NCBI RefSeq assembly: GCF_026041215.1
Contig: NZ_JAPEIQ010000006.1
Coordinates: 52,146-116,145, forward strand
Direction: 5' to 3'
Source: Hoyosella sp. YIM 151337
GTDB taxonomy: Bacteria; Actinomycetota; Actinomycetes; Mycobacteriales; Mycobacteriaceae
Length of the DNA: 64,000 nucleotides
Notes under the pieces: model-generated
Database searches by the model: none
Told to the model about the DNA's origin: nothing
The model's input: only the letters and a program-made list of their open reading frames with translations
Shown here: one piece after another, positions 1 to 9,811 of the stretch
How positions within the stretch are numbered: position 1 is the first letter of the stretch
How the letters are laid out: every line of letters begins with the position of its first letter
Translations under genes and position numbers: made by a program

Positions 1-1357
1 GCACATCGGGAACCCGCTGTCCTGCAGGGCGTTCGGCCGGATGACGGTCTCGGTCGGTTTCACTGCCCGGTTCGCTCTCGGCGTCATCGTGCGGAGCGAA
101 CTCGTCACCGTACTGCTCCGCGAACTGCCGCAGCAGTTCAAGATCGGCGTCGTCAATCTCGCCTTCTGGGAACGCGTCTTCGGGGAACGCATCTCCGGGG
201 AACTCGTCTCCGGGGAACTCGTCTCCGGGGAACGCAGGGCGCTCGTCAGCCTCCTCGCGCTCATTGAGTGCTTCGAATTCGTGCAGCGCTGGACCGTCAA
301 GCTCCTGCTCGTGATGGACGAGCTCTTCGGCTGGCGGAGGCAGCTCACCCTCGGGCGGAGGCAGCTCATCCTCCACAGGTGGCAACTCGGCGTCCACTGG
401 CGGCAGTTCCTCCGCCGCGAGCTCATCCGTGGGCAGTTCCTCCGGAGGCGGCGCTTCACCCTCGGCAGGCGGCGGGAGTTGACCTTCAGGGAGCGGTGCG
501 TCACCTTCCGCTGGCGGGGGCAGCTCACCCTCGGCTGGCGGTTCTGGAGCGGGCTCCGGCGGTGCGGGTTCGGGAACATACACGTCGGCCGCGTACCGCC
601 AGGCCGCATCGCGCACGTCGAGCAGATAGTCTTCGGACTGGTTGTAGGCGAGAATCGCTTTCCGCCAGCCTTCTGGGGTGCCGAGGTTGCCCCCAGCGGC
701 GCAGAGGTAGCGCGCAGCTGACATCGCTGCGTCATCGATGTTGTCGGGGTCCGCGATACCGTTGCCGTTGCCGTCGGTGCCAAAGAGCCGCCACGTTTCG
801 GGGATAAATTGCATGGGCCCCATAGCGCGATCGTGTTCGGGGTCGCCGTCGAGTTCGCCGTTGTCAGTGTCTGGGATGTCCGCGAGGCCAGGTCGGCCGT
901 CGAGTTTCACTCCCCGGATGGGCGGGTCGACTGTGCCGTCTTCCAGGATCTGGGCGCCTTCGTAGGTACCGTGCCAGCTTTCGATTGCGCCGATCCCAGC
1001 GAGGGTGGTCCAGTTGATGTTGCAGCCGGGGTTCGCGGCTTGCGTCGCCAGCGCGGCATGACCGTACGCCTGCATGGCTGGACGCGGGATTCCCAGCGCG
1101 TCGGTGTGGGCTTGTGCCCAGTCAGCGAGCAGTTCTGACGTGCGCCCGGGCGCGTGGTGGTCGATGGGCGGAACGTAGGTTCCCGCCGCGGGCGGCATTG
1201 CTTCGAGTACCGCATCCGCGATGTCAGTGAGTGTCTCTGCTGATGCAGCAGCTGCACCTGCGAGGGGCAGCGATGCTGCTGCCATCGACGCGGCCACCGC
1301 TGATGCGACACGGCGTGTCTGTCGGGTACGGGCGCTGCTTCTGCGTGGAGATGTCAC
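1..1357 (-). CDS. Secreted lytic murein transglycosylase, LpqU-like (3' end outside window)
   Basis: The protein should cleave the glycan strands of peptidoglycan outside the membrane. From a GTG at 1357 the frame is open to the left edge, giving about 452 residues without a stop. Residues 1-41 look like a signal peptide (arginine-rich start, then an Ala-rich core). A transglycosylase SLT domain follows: the likely catalytic Glu126 is in GAIESWHG, GPMQFIPETW lies near 180-189, a calcium-loop-like TDGNGNGIADP near 194-204, and AILAYNQSEDY near 235-245. After residue 260 the chain becomes Pro/Glu-rich and then carries pentapeptide repeats, so the enzyme has a long low-complexity tail. The position next to mazG matches Mycobacterium lpqU. 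The GTG start is inferred; no strong ribosome binding site is seen. Confidence 0.85.
   Translation of the reverse strand, partial: MTSPRRSSARTRQTRRVASAVAASMAAASLPLAGAAAASAETLTDIADAVLEAMPPAAGTYVPPIDHHAPGRTSELLADWAQAHTDALGIPRPAMQAYGHAALATQAANPGCNINWTTLAGIGAIESWHGTYEGAQILEDGTVDPPIRGVKLDGRPGLADIPDTDNGELDGDPEHDRAMGPMQFIPETWRLFGTDGNGNGIADPDNIDDAAMSAARYLCAAGGNLGTPEGWRKAILAYNQSEDYLLDVRDAAWRYAADVYVPEPAPPEPAPEPPAEGELPPPAEGDAPLPEGQLPPPAEGEAPPPEELPTDELAAEELPPVDAELPPVEDELPPPEGELPPPAEELVHHEQELDGPALHEFEALNEREEADERPAFPGDEFPGDEFPGDAFPEDAFPEGEIDDADLELLRQFAEQYGDEFAPHDDAESEPGSETDRDRHPAERPAGQRVPDV
159..233 (-). repeat. Five 15-bp coding repeats in the transglycosylase tail
   Basis: Five consecutive 15-base units, the last two identical and the others differing by a few bases, encode Phe-Pro-(Gly/Glu)-(Asp/Glu)-(Glu/Ala) pentapeptides near residues 376-400. 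The period is a multiple of three, so changes in copy number would keep the reading frame. Confidence 0.8.
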
Positions 1358-1479
1358 GCGGTCATCATTGCCACGTACAGCTTTGTGGTGCAGCTGCTTT
1401 CATCGAGTCTCAAGCAGACTGTGCCGTGGCCGTAACCGCGTTGTGCGCCTTTGGTGACCGGGTTCAAGCGCTGCGAGTT

Positions 1480-2355
1480 CTAGCTGGAGGTATCGTCCCA
1501 GGCTGCGCGCCACTTTTCGGGGTCCGTAGTGGTTCGTCCGATTTTCTGCTCGGTGATTTCGATTGTCTCGATGAAGTCAAGGACCGCGGCGCGGAGTTCG
1601 AGTTCGGTATTTCCTTGTGGCCGAAGTGTCACGTGGCGCAGTGTTTGGGGGAAAAGATCGGGTGGAATTCCAGCGTCGACGGCCCGCTGCAGCACCTTTT
1701 CAGCGAGGGCGAGCGACGGCTGTGCGAGTGGAATTCCTTGCATCACACTCTGTCTAGGCTTCTCCGCGGCTTTGCGCTCCTGCCACCGCCGGTTTTGCTC
1801 GTCAGCGTCCATGGGCGCGTCGTCGGGCCCGAACTCGAGGGGGTTCCGGTGCAGGAGTTTCGCGGTGAGTGCTGCAGCGACGTCGTCGAGTGTAAAAGGG
1901 TCGGTCAGGTCGTCCTCCGCGATACGCGCGTGGAAGAGCACTTGGAGCAGCATGTCACCGAGTTCTTTGCGCAACTCGTCCCGGTCGCCTGCCCGCACCG
2001 CGTCGAGTAGTTCGTACGTTTCCTCAAGGAGGTAGCGCTGCAGAGATTCGTGGGTCTGCTGTTGTTCCCATGGCCCGCGGCGGCGCAGCTTATCCATCAG
2101 ATCAGCTGACTCAAGCACCTTCGCCCCCGGGAAGCCGTCCACGGTGATGATGTCTTCGCCGTCGTTCAGCCGCTGGATGACAGCGGGATGTCTGGGGTCG
2201 ACGGCGACGAGTGTCGCGGCCGACCCGACGACGTCGAGGCTTTCCCGGATGGCCTGCGGCACATCATCGGTCACCTGCACAGGCTGCGTGAGATGGCGCG
2301 CAGCAGCGAGGGGCGCGAGCGTGGGGCGTCGCACGTCGAGGAGGACGACCGTCAT
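1480..2355 (-). CDS. mazG: Nucleoside triphosphate pyrophosphohydrolase MazG
   Basis: MazG hydrolyses NTPs and dNTPs, including damaged ones, to the monophosphate and pyrophosphate. The 291-residue protein has an N-terminal domain of about 85 residues typical of actinobacterial MazG. The all-alpha catalytic domain follows, starting near [12 protein letters not shown] (94-105), with the metal-binding EETYE at 111-115 and ELGD at 131-134 (the EExxE/ExxD pattern). The ATG overlaps the mfd stop by four bases (ATGA), so the two genes are probably translationally coupled, which links sanitising the nucleotide pool to transcription-coupled repair. The mfd-mazG order is the same as in Mycobacterium. 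Confidence 0.93.
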   Translation of the reverse strand: MTVVLLDVRRPTLAPLAAARHLTQPVQVTDDVPQAIRESLDVVGSAATLVAVDPRHPAVIQRLNDGEDIITVDGFPGAKVLESADLMDKLRRRGPWEQQQTHESLQRYLLEETYELLDAVRAGDRDELRKELGDMLLQVLFHARIAEDDLTDPFTLDDVAAALTAKLLHRNPLEFGPDDAPMDADEQNRRWQERKAAEKPRQSVMQGIPLAQPSLALAEKVLQRAVDAGIPPDLFPQTLRHVTLRPQGNTELELRAAVLDFIETIEITEQKIGRTTTDPEKWRAAWDDTSS

Positions 2356-5300
2356 GTGACGAGCACTTTCATCTCCCCTTTCGGCGTGCCTTCGAGGGAA
2401 GTGAGGAAGTCTGCGACGAATTGAATCACATCGTTGTCCCGAATACGTGGATCGGCGGGCGTTCCGCGGCCGCCGCGAGGCAAAGGAAGCTGAATCTGGC
2501 TCGTGGCAGGCCGGTATTGCGCCGCGGGGAACAAACGCTTGAGTCGCACCTGCTTGGAGTCGGGCAATGTGATGGGTGACAGACGGATCTGCGTACCCGC
2601 AACAACGACGTCAGTAAGGCCACGCTCCCGGCACATGAGCCGCAGCCGCGCCACCGAAAGCAACCGCTTGACCTCCTCAGGAAGCGGACCATACCGGTCG
2701 ATGAGTTCTTCCATCGCCGCGTCGAGGTCGGTGTCGCTCGTCGCGGCAGCGATCTTCCGATACGCCTCAAGCCGCAGCCGATCGCTGGATACATAGTCGG
2801 GCGGAATGTGCGCGTCGACAGGAAGGTCGATCTTGACTTCCTTCTTCTCTTCGGGAAGTTCGACGGGCCGCCCGTCAGCGATTGCTTTGAATGCTTCGAC
2901 GGCCTCTCCCACGAGCCGGACGTAAAGATCGAAACCAACACCAGCCACGTGACCGGACTGTTCCGCGCCAAGGACGTTTCCAGCACCCCGGATTTCCAAG
3001 TCCTTCATGGCCACCGCCATGCCCGCACCGAGGTCGCTGTTCTGGGAGATCGTGGCGAGCCGGTCGTATGCCGTTTCGGTGAGCATCCGGTTCGACGGGT
3101 ACAGGAAGTAGGCGTAGCCGCGTTCCCGGCCACGGCCAACACGCCCGCGCAACTGGTGCAACTGGGACAGGCCGAGCGCGTCGGCACGCTCCACGATCAA
3201 TGTGTTGGCGTTGGAAATATCCAGACCGGTTTCGACGATAGTGGTGCACACGAGCACGTCGAATTCTCGGTTCCAGAATCCTTGCACCGTCTTTTCCAGC
3301 GTGTCCTCGTTCATTTGTCCGTGCGCGACGACAACGCGCGCTTCCGGGACGAGATCACGAATATGTTTGGCTGCCTTCTCGATTGAGCTGACCCTGTTGT
3401 GAACGTAGAACACCTGCCCGTCGCGGAGGAGTTCGCGGCGGATTGCAGCGCCTACCTGCTTGTCTTCGTACGCACCGACATACGTGAGGACGGGCAGACG
3501 TTCCTCCGGTGGGGTGAGGATCGTGGACATTTCGCGAATGCCGGCCAGGGACATTTCAAGTGTCCGCGGAATTGGTGTCGCCGACATGGTGAGCATATCC
3601 ACGTGCGACCGAAGCGCCTTGATGTGCTCTTTGTGCTCGACACCGAAACGCTGTTCCTCGTCGACGATCACGAGGCCGAGGTCTTTCCACCGGACGCCCG
3701 TCTGCAGCAGGCGGTGGGTGCCGATCACGATGTCGATCGAGCCGTCAGCGAGACCGGCAACCACTTCTCGCGATTCGGCTGGATCCGTGAAGCGCGATAG
3801 TTGCTTCACCTTCACCGGGAAGCCCGTCATGCGCTGCGTGAACGTCTCGGTGTGCTGCTGCGCGAGCAGGGTCGTCGGCACGAGAACCGCAACTTGTTTG
3901 CCTTCTTGAATGGCCTTGAACGCAGCACGTACCGCGATCTCGGTTTTGCCGAAACCCACGTCACCGCAGATAACACGGTCCATTGGCACGGGCCGTTCCA
4001 TATCTGCCTTGACTTCCGCGATCGCAGTCAGCTGGTCTTCCGTCTCAGAGAAGGCAAAAGCGTCCTCGAGTTCGTTCTGCCACGGCGTGTCCGCACCAAA
4101 GGCGTGCCCAGGAGAGGCTTGACGCTTGGCGTAAAGCTGCACGAGTTCGTTAGCGATCTCGCGCACCGCTTTGCGGGCCTTGCGTTTGGTGTTCTGCCAG
4201 TCAGAGCCTCCCATCTTCGACAGGCTGGGCGCCTCACCACCGACGTATCGCGATAGCTGGTCGAGCGACTCCATTGGCACGAAAAGCCGGTCACCGGGCT
4301 GGCCGCGCTTACTGGCCGCGTACTCGATTACGAGGTATTCGCGGCGCGCGCCACCTACTGTCCGTTCGGCCATTTCGACGAACCGGCCGATGCCGTGCTG
4401 ATCATGCACGACGAGATCACCCGCTTGGAGAGCGAGTGGATCCACCTGGTTGCGGCGCTTCGACGCGAGCTTGCGCGCGGGTACGGCGGTCGCACGGTTA
4501 CCCGTGAGATCTGCCTCGGTCAGGATGATCAACCCAGCGTCGTCGAAAACTGCGCCGCTGCCCAGCGTCGCGCACAGCAAGTTGACCACTTGCGGAGCAG
4601 GCGCCGCTCCCGCCTCGAGGAGGGCGGCGGCCACTTCCGCGTCCAGCAGGCGTTCCCGGTAGCGCTGTGCGGTGCCTGCGCCGGGCACGACAATGACCGC
4701 ATGACCGCCGTGAGACACGTGCGCACGCAGCATCGCGAACGTTGTCGCGATCTCCTGGTCACTGCCACGCGTTGCGGGTGCCGCGTGGATCGGCAGCACA
4801 ATCTCGTCGTCGCTGCCGCTGGCCAGCTGCGTGAGGTTCCACCACCGCATCCCCTCGCCGAGTGCACGCTCGCGCACCACAGGCAGCGGTTTGAACGCGG
4901 ACGCAGAGAGGTCGAGCGTGCCCGAATCAATCGGGGCCGCGCCACCGAACGACGCCGCAGCCCAGGATGCCTCAAGAAACTCAGTTCCTGAGCTGCGCAG
5001 ATCATCGGCACGCGCGCTCGCCTTCTCCGGATCGCACATCACGATCACCGTGCCGCGTGGCAGCAAATCTGGGAGAAGCTCGAGAGGTCCCTCCGCAAGG
5101 ACCGGTATGAGTGCTTCCATCCCTTCCACAGGAATTCCGGACGACAGCTTGTCGAATAGCTCGACGAGCGTGTCGTTGCCCGCGTGCTCAACGGCCAGTG
5201 CGGCGGCACGGTCGCGTACCTGCTCAGTAAGTAGCAATTCGCGGCAGGGCGGCGCGATCAAAACGTCCAGCACACCGCCGGACAGCGACCGCTGATCGGC

Positions 5301-5957
5301 GACAGAGAACTCGCGCAGCTCAGTTACCTCGTCGCCCCAGAACTCCACGCGCACCGGATGCTCAGCGGTCGGCGGAAAGACATCGAGAATGCCACCACGG
5401 ACCGCATACTCACCACGTTTGGCAACCATGTCGACGCGTTTGTACGCGAACTCGGTGAGCTCAGCAATCAGATCGCTGAAATTCCGTTCGTCACCAAGGC
5501 GCAGGACGATCGGTGGCCGTTGGCCAAGCCCGCGTGCCATCGGCTGGATCACCGCCCGCACGGGAGCGACGATCACCCGCAGCGGCGGCCCGAAAACCGC
5601 GTCATCAGGGTCAGCTAGGCGGCGCAATACCTGCAGGCGCTGCCCCACTGTGTCCGCACCCGGGGACAGCCGCTCATGCGGCAGCGTCTCCCACGACGGA
5701 AACAGCGCCACCGAGGCACCCATAGTGCCCTGCAGCTCAGCTGTGAGATCCTCCGCCTCCCGCCGCGTCGCGGTGACCAGCAGCACCGGCGCAGCCGCAG
5801 CGAGTGACGCAGCGAAAAATGGGCGCGCACCGGGCGGCGCGACGAAGGTGCACTCTGGCGTATCCGCGGCGTCGCGCACGCGGCGCAGCGCGGCATCTCT
5901 GCACGCGAACTCGAACAGCGCCGAGGACGCTCCTTGCCGTGACTGCTGAGCGGACAA
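2352..5957 (-). CDS. mfd: Transcription-repair coupling factor Mfd
   Basis: Mfd displaces RNA polymerase stalled at DNA lesions and recruits UvrA. At 1201 residues it is close to the usual actinobacterial length. The N-terminal third is UvrB-like. The RNA-polymerase interaction module has HDQHGIGRF near residue 520. The SF2 translocase motor carries Walker [10 protein letters not shown] near 667-675, a DEEQ box near 766, [10 protein letters not shown] (motif III) and [17 protein letters not shown] (motif VI). A C-terminal TRCF domain follows. The gene lies downstream of a TetR gene and directly upstream of mazG, which it overlaps by four bases. No frameshift or missing motif was seen. Confidence 0.97.
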   Translation of the reverse strand: MSAQQSRQGASSALFEFACRDAALRRVRDAADTPECTFVAPPGARPFFAASLAAAAPVLLVTATRREAEDLTAELQGTMGASVALFPSWETLPHERLSPGADTVGQRLQVLRRLADPDDAVFGPPLRVIVAPVRAVIQPMARGLGQRPPIVLRLGDERNFSDLIAELTEFAYKRVDMVAKRGEYAVRGGILDVFPPTAEHPVRVEFWGDEVTELREFSVADQRSLSGGVLDVLIAPPCRELLLTEQVRDRAAALAVEHAGNDTLVELFDKLSSGIPVEGMEALIPVLAEGPLELLPDLLPRGTVIVMCDPEKASARADDLRSSGTEFLEASWAAASFGGAAPIDSGTLDLSASAFKPLPVVRERALGEGMRWWNLTQLASGSDDEIVLPIHAAPATRGSDQEIATTFAMLRAHVSHGGHAVIVVPGAGTAQRYRERLLDAEVAAALLEAGAAPAPQVVNLLCATLGSGAVFDDAGLIILTEADLTGNRATAVPARKLASKRRNQVDPLALQAGDLVVHDQHGIGRFVEMAERTVGGARREYLVIEYAASKRGQPGDRLFVPMESLDQLSRYVGGEAPSLSKMGGSDWQNTKRKARKAVREIANELVQLYAKRQASPGHAFGADTPWQNELEDAFAFSETEDQLTAIAEVKADMERPVPMDRVICGDVGFGKTEIAVRAAFKAIQEGKQVAVLVPTTLLAQQHTETFTQRMTGFPVKVKQLSRFTDPAESREVVAGLADGSIDIVIGTHRLLQTGVRWKDLGLVIVDEEQRFGVEHKEHIKALRSHVDMLTMSATPIPRTLEMSLAGIREMSTILTPPEERLPVLTYVGAYEDKQVGAAIRRELLRDGQVFYVHNRVSSIEKAAKHIRDLVPEARVVVAHGQMNEDTLEKTVQGFWNREFDVLVCTTIVETGLDISNANTLIVERADALGLSQLHQLRGRVGRGRERGYAYFLYPSNRMLTETAYDRLATISQNSDLGAGMAVAMKDLEIRGAGNVLGAEQSGHVAGVGFDLYVRLVGEAVEAFKAIADGRPVELPEEKKEVKIDLPVDAHIPPDYVSSDRLRLEAYRKIAAATSDTDLDAAMEELIDRYGPLPEEVKRLLSVARLRLMCRERGLTDVVVAGTQIRLSPITLPDSKQVRLKRLFPAAQYRPATSQIQLPLPRGGRGTPADPRIRDNDVIQFVADFLTSLEGTPKGEMKVLVT

Positions 5958-6092
5958 CCCCGAGGCTCCTCACGCGATAGAACTGAATCCCCACCTGCCG
6001 GCCTGCATCGCGCGGACCAGCGGCCACGATTCTAATTCCGCACACTGACAATGTCCGCACCCGATGTCATCGGCCGCGGCCAGCCCAGCCTA

Positions 6093-6785
6093 TTACGTTC
6101 CTGAGGCGTCCGTTCCGTGCAGGTGCGGCTCCTCCTCGAGGTTCATCAGACCGTTCCAGCACAAGTTCACCAGGTGTGCCGCGACGATCTCCTTCGGCGG
6201 ATTCCGCTCATCAAGCCACCACTGCGCGGTCACCGACACCATGCCCACCAGCGCCTGCGCATACAGTTCAGCTGACTCGGGCTGCAAACCCCGCTTCGCA
6301 AAGTCCGATGCGAGCAAATGCGTGACCTGGCTGATCGCGTCATTCAGCAAGCTCGAAAACGTTCCTGAACTCGCGCCCTTCGGCGAGTCACGCACCAGTA
6401 TCCGAAACCCGTCGGTGCACTCCTCGATATACGTCAACAGCGCGAGCGCGACCTGCTCTACGCGCACCCGCGACCGGTGCGACGACAAGGACGACGTAAT
6501 CCGGTCACGCAGATCCGACATCTCCCGGTCAACGATGACCGCGTAGATGCCCTCCTTACCTCCGAAGTGCTCGTACACCACAGGCTTAGAGACCTGAGCC
6601 CGCTGCGCGATCTCCTCCACCGAGGTCGCCTCGTAGCCCCGCTCCGCGAACAGGGAGCGAGCCACCTCAATCAACTGATTGCGGCGCTCAGCGCCCGTCA
6701 TCCGAGCACGCGGAGCCCGCTCCGGCCCACCGACAGGGCCCGGACCAGCGGCTTCCGCACTCGAATTGCGTGCGCTCGTCATCAC
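6093..6785 (-). CDS. TetR-family transcriptional regulator
   Basis: This 230-residue protein begins with about 28 disordered residues. A TetR helix-turn-helix follows around residues 33-82: the helix with LFAERGYEATSVEEIA and the recognition helix with VSKPVVYEHFGGKE. The C-terminal helical ligand domain carries no recognisable ligand signature. It occupies the position of Rv1019 next to mfd in Mycobacterium and points in the same direction. The 135 bases before mfd hold no other gene. The ligand and targets are unknown; autoregulation is typical of the family but no clear palindrome was found upstream. Confidence 0.9.
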   Translation of the reverse strand: MMTSARNSSAEAAGPGPVGGPERAPRARMTGAERRNQLIEVARSLFAERGYEATSVEEIAQRAQVSKPVVYEHFGGKEGIYAVIVDREMSDLRDRITSSLSSHRSRVRVEQVALALLTYIEECTDGFRILVRDSPKGASSGTFSSLLNDAISQVTHLLASDFAKRGLQPESAELYAQALVGMVSVTAQWWLDERNPPKEIVAAHLVNLCWNGLMNLEEEPHLHGTDASGT

Positions 6786-6909
6786 GAATCACCCTTCCAG
6801 CGAAATCAAAATCGCAACCAAGTCGACCAAAGACCACTCTGTATGTAAGGATCATTGCGCACATTCGCTCCCCAGCCGAGCACTGGGGTCAGCCGGGTGT
6901 GGCATGCAA

Positions 6910-6980
6910 TCCGCCGTGGTGTAATTGGCAGCACCGCTGATTTTGGTTCAGCTAGTTCAGGTTCGAGTCCTGGCGGCGGA
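6910..6980 (+). tRNA. tRNA-Gln (anticodon UUG)
   Basis: A full cloverleaf can be drawn: a seven-pair acceptor stem (TCCGCCG with CGGCGGA), an anticodon stem GCTGA/TCAGC, a seven-base loop TTTTGGT with anticodon TTG, and a T-loop TTCGAGT. The 3' CCA is not encoded. The 3' half is also the likely attachment site used by the element whose integrase remnant abuts it. Confidence 0.95.
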
Positions 6981-7158
6981 GCTTTACGCAGATAGGGCCG
7001 GTTTCTAGCTTCCGACATGCGGCCCATAGGGGGTTTCCCGGCCATTCCCGGCCAGCCAGAAAAAGGTGGTCGATCGCTTCGCGTGTGCGGTCGTCCTCTG
7101 CGGGCCATAGATGGGTGTAGGTGTCGAGGGTCGTTTTCACGCTCGTATGCCCTAGCCC
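6952..7158 (-). pseudogene. Tyrosine integrase C-terminal remnant overlapping the tRNA-Gln
   Basis: Read on the minus strand, the frame gives GLGHTSVKTTLDTYTHLWP followed by AEDDRTREAID. This is the C-terminal active-site segment of actinobacterial phage/ICE tyrosine recombinases; it keeps the LGH box and the nucleophile-type Tyr of DTYTHL. The rest of the catalytic domain (first Arg, Lys/His and second Arg) and the N-terminal DNA-binding region are missing, because the upstream DNA is another gene (HicB-like). The frame stops inside the tRNA gene at 6952-6954, as expected for an integrase abutting a tRNA 3'-end attachment site. It is a scar and cannot be functional. Confidence 0.75.
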
Positions 7159-7544
7159 TACCGGTCGATTAGTTGGTGTGCGCGTTGGTAGGAGACACCA
7201 AGGACGGATCCAATGTCACGGACTGGAACGTGGGCGCTGGCTAACGCCTGCGCTAGGTAGCGGGCGCGGTCACTTGCCTGCGCTTCGAGTTTCGCTGCGT
7301 GTTCGCGGAGTGATCTAATGTGCAGCGCTTCGCCGACGACGTCACCGAGTCCCTCCACCTCGACGGTGACGGTGACCTGCACGTCGGAAATCTTCGAATC
7401 TGTCGTTATGGCGATAAGTTCGCGAGCCATTTGCTCGACCTCGCTTACGCGGCGCGCCTGAGTGAGTTCGTCAAGTTCTGGCACCCGCACGATCCACCAG
7501 CGACCCTCTCGGGTCACTTTGACGTCGTAGGCGCTTCTGGCCAT
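7158..7544 (-). CDS. HicB-like protein with C-terminal helix-turn-helix
   Basis: The 128-residue protein starts with a HicB-type partial RNase-H fold: YDVKVTREGRWWIVRVPEL, then a short helix with VEQMARELIAI. It ends in a predicted helix-turn-helix around residues 95-127 (VRDIGSVLGVSYQRAHQLI), similar to sigma region 4-like modules. HicB proteins usually neutralise the HicA mRNA interferase and repress their own promoter. No HicA-like partner was found on either side, so this may be an orphan regulator or antitoxin left over from the decayed element at the tRNA. The ATG at 7544 has a GGGGA-type binding site upstream. Confidence 0.7.
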   Translation of the reverse strand: MARSAYDVKVTREGRWWIVRVPELDELTQARRVSEVEQMARELIAITTDSKISDVQVTVTVEVEGLGDVVGEALHIRSLREHAAKLEAQASDRARYLAQALASAHVPVRDIGSVLGVSYQRAHQLIDR

Positions 7545-7908
7545 GGCTGCTGGTCCCCCTTGCTTCCTTACCGTGTTCCGCGGCGGCTTTGGCCACTTTG
7601 CGCATCGGGTGCTCCGCGATCCCGAGTAATTCTATTGACATAGACGAAATTAAGTCTAGCTGGGACGACACACTTCATTTCAGTGTTATCGTAATTCTGA
7701 AACCTCGATACGCCCTCGTGGCGTCGACTACTTCCTCGCGTTAACGCGGGGTCACCATTGGGTCGAACGCGGTTAGATTTGGCAGACCGTTCCGGTCGGA
7801 TCCGCGTGACCCGGTGGCGCTAGGTGGGTTTCACGCTGCGCGGACGGGCCGTCGCGACACTAACTTTCGAACGCTGACGTCCCGCCGCTCACACGCCCAC
7901 TTCGCTGG
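7545..7908. other. Intergenic stretch, no convincing gene
   Basis: These 364 bases lie between the HicB-like gene and the glycosyltransferase stop. A 66-codon minus-strand frame (7471-7671) resembles nothing I recognise. A 12-base perfect palindrome CGCGTTAACGCG lies near 7736-7747. I see no RNA gene. Confidence 0.5.
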
Positions 7909-8697
7909 TTAGCCGACCGGAATTGGGGTCGCACCCTGTTTCCCGAAGGGCCTCGTGACCGCCCACACTGCGAAGTGCTCCAAACGATTGAGCGCGAGCA
8001 GGAGGTTCAGTTTCATCCCGCGCATCTCGTGGTGCTTGAGGGTGCGGCTGATTGCCCGCGCGTACTGGCGGTACTCCCAGGGTGACGACAGGTAGCGGCG
8101 CGCCGAGACTTCAGCGCGCATCTCGAAGAGCTGGTGAATCGTACCGCCGACGCGCTGGGTTAGGCACAGCGCCATATCGATGTCGTCGAACAGGTCAGTT
8201 CGGGTGCTCGTTTCAGTTCGGACTTTCTGCCACGCCTGCTGCCGCATGGCCATGTTGTTCCCGGAAAACAACCCTGCCGGGCGGGAGCCCGTTTTCTTGT
8301 CCAGCCGCCCGTTCCACCAGCCAGCGACTGGCGTGCCGTAGAGATAGTTCAATCCTGCGAGCGCATCGACGTCGGGATGGGTCTCAAAATATTCGCGGAT
8401 AGCGTCGGCCCAGCCTTCCATCACGCGGGTATCGGCGTCGATTCGCGCGATGATCTCGTAATTGGCCGAGTTGAACGCGGTAGTGCGGGCATGGACGACG
8501 CCTTGCTGTGGTTCATGGACCACCGTCACGCCACTGTATGACCGCGCGATATCAGCTGTCCCATCCGTCGAGTTGTTGTCAACCACGATTACTTCGTCCA
8601 CGGACTGCCCTTGAAGCGATTCGAGACACGCCCCGATGGTGGTGGCTTCGTTGTATGCAGGGATTACGACACTGATCTTCAGGCGGTTTTCTGGCAT
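7909..8697 (-). CDS. Family 2 glycosyltransferase
   Basis: A 262-residue GT-A fold enzyme that should transfer a sugar from a nucleotide donor. The N-terminus has VVIPAYNEATTIG (10-22) and VIVVDNNSTDGTADIA, and the metal/nucleotide-binding acidic motif is RIDADTRV near residue 88. The acceptor half includes GNNMAMRQQAW and DLFDDIDMAL. There is no membrane anchor, so it is probably cytosolic or peripheral. Mannosyl and glucosyl transfer to lipid carriers are both possible; the acceptor cannot be read from the sequence. It stands alone in the accessory stretch, with 166 gene-free bases upstream. Confidence 0.85.
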   Translation of the reverse strand: MPENRLKISVVIPAYNEATTIGACLESLQGQSVDEVIVVDNNSTDGTADIARSYSGVTVVHEPQQGVVHARTTAFNSANYEIIARIDADTRVMEGWADAIREYFETHPDVDALAGLNYLYGTPVAGWWNGRLDKKTGSRPAGLFSGNNMAMRQQAWQKVRTETSTRTDLFDDIDMALCLTQRVGGTIHQLFEMRAEVSARRYLSSPWEYRQYARAISRTLKHHEMRGMKLNLLLALNRLEHFAVWAVTRPFGKQGATPIPVG

Positions 8698-8863
8698 GGC
8701 AAATACACGTCCTCTGGCGGCGATGGGGAGCGAAGGATGACGGTGAACTGAGCCACACTCTTTGGGGCCTGCATCTTTTATACCCGTACGCTTAACGCGT
8801 AAAAAACCCGAAGTGTACTAATTCACACCGATCCGTTGCCCACCCGTAACCGGCCTGGGCGCC

Positions 8864-9391
8864 TCATTCCCCGAACGGGAAGCCGAGGCTTTCGCAATCC
8901 GCCCGGTCGGCGTAGCCCTGCTCGCACGCGTACCGCATCTGCACCTCGCCCGAGGAGGGACCGCCGCTGTAATCCGGAACATGTGTTGCGCTCGGGTCCG
9001 GCATTTCGACGCCCGTGTACGGATTCCTGCACACGACTCCATCACACTCAAACGTGTTCGCTTCACGCTCATGCCGGAGCACCTCATCGTGCACTGATTG
9101 GCAGTAGTCGGAGTAGCCGGTGACTGAACCGTCAGACCAGTACGTCACGATCGGGCCGAGGCCGGTTTGGCAGTCCACAATGACCGGTGCCGGCGCCTGG
9201 GTCGCCGGTTGCGGCGATGCGGGCGGTGGGGGCGGCATCTCCGCCTCGCTGGTTGCCGTTTCAGTGGGAGTTACGGGCGCAACGGGAGTCGTCGTGGCCG
9301 CCGGTTCGTCACCGCCCGGGTCGCCCCCGTCTGAAGCGCAAGCCGCCGCAGTGAGCGCCAAGATGGCGAGTGCCGCCGCTGTTCTCCGCAT
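8864..9391 (-). CDS. Putative lipoprotein of unknown function
   Basis: A 175-residue protein with a short lipoprotein-like signal: Arg-Arg start, hydrophobic core, then TAAAC with Cys18 as the probable lipidation site. A Thr/Pro/Glu-rich linker follows to about residue 68. The C-terminal part contains several Cys residues (in VDCQTG, DYCQSV, FECDGVVCRN, YACEQG, DCESLG) that could form disulfides outside the cell. I do not recognise the family. The lipobox is imperfect because position -3 is Ala. The gene stop is followed by a 166-base AT-richer gap. Confidence 0.65.
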   Translation of the reverse strand: MRRTAAALAILALTAAACASDGGDPGGDEPAATTTPVAPVTPTETATSEAEMPPPPPASPQPATQAPAPVIVDCQTGLGPIVTYWSDGSVTGYSDYCQSVHDEVLRHEREANTFECDGVVCRNPYTGVEMPDPSATHVPDYSGGPSSGEVQMRYACEQGYADRADCESLGFPFGE

Positions 9392-9400
9392 GGAAACCGT

Positions 9401-9811
9401 CTACCCGGAGGGAACAGTCACCGGTAGCCCTAGAAGTAGGGGCACTGGGGCGGACAATGACCCGCGCAGCCGAAGCCCAGCAGCTGCTCTGGCGAGGTGC
9501 GCGCGGAAGAATTGAAATACGCGTGCGAACGCGTCTTCAGTCGCGTCAGCGTCGTACCTGAATCCAACGATCCGGGTCACCGCCTGTGCAGGCAACTCGG
9601 TCGCGAAGCTGTGTCCGACACCGGGATACTCGTTGAAGTCATGCTCGATGCCCTTTCGCTCCAGCGTCTTGCGGAGCCGCGTCGCGTTGCCGGGGTCCAC
9701 CGGGTCGCGTCTTCCGTAACTCGCGACGATCGGGCATCCTCCGTCGACGATCCTGTCGTACATCGGAGGGATGGGCGTATAGAAAGGTGCCGCAGCGCCG
9801 GGCAACTTCAT
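9401..9811 (-). pseudogene. Dienelactone hydrolase, N-terminally truncated
   Basis: The 136 residues match only the C-terminal half of the dienelactone hydrolase (carboxymethylenebutenolidase-type) alpha/beta-hydrolase family. CPIVASYGRRDPVDP carries the acid residue, YPGVGHSFATELP carries the catalytic His, and the family-typical DATEDAFARVFQFFRAHL ends the domain. The half with the Cys nucleophile is absent, because the upstream DNA is the PAS-ANTAR gene. Its ATG overlaps the stop of that gene by four bases, so the fragment may still be translated by coupling, but it cannot be a normal hydrolase. It probably arose by deletion. Confidence 0.7.

Noticed and set aside
2426..2986. Second coding frame inside mfd
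   Set aside because: It is one of many GC-rich shadow frames; Mfd motifs occupy the other frame completely.
6861..6890. Hairpin CCCCAG/CTGGGG upstream of the tRNA as a terminator for the TetR gene
   Set aside because: It lies upstream of the TetR start, not after its stop, and the stem is only six pairs.
7471..7671. A possible HicA partner for the HicB-like gene
   Set aside because: The 66-codon frame lacks the HicA double-stranded-RNA-binding fold residues and the His/Gly motif, and overlaps the HicB-like start region.
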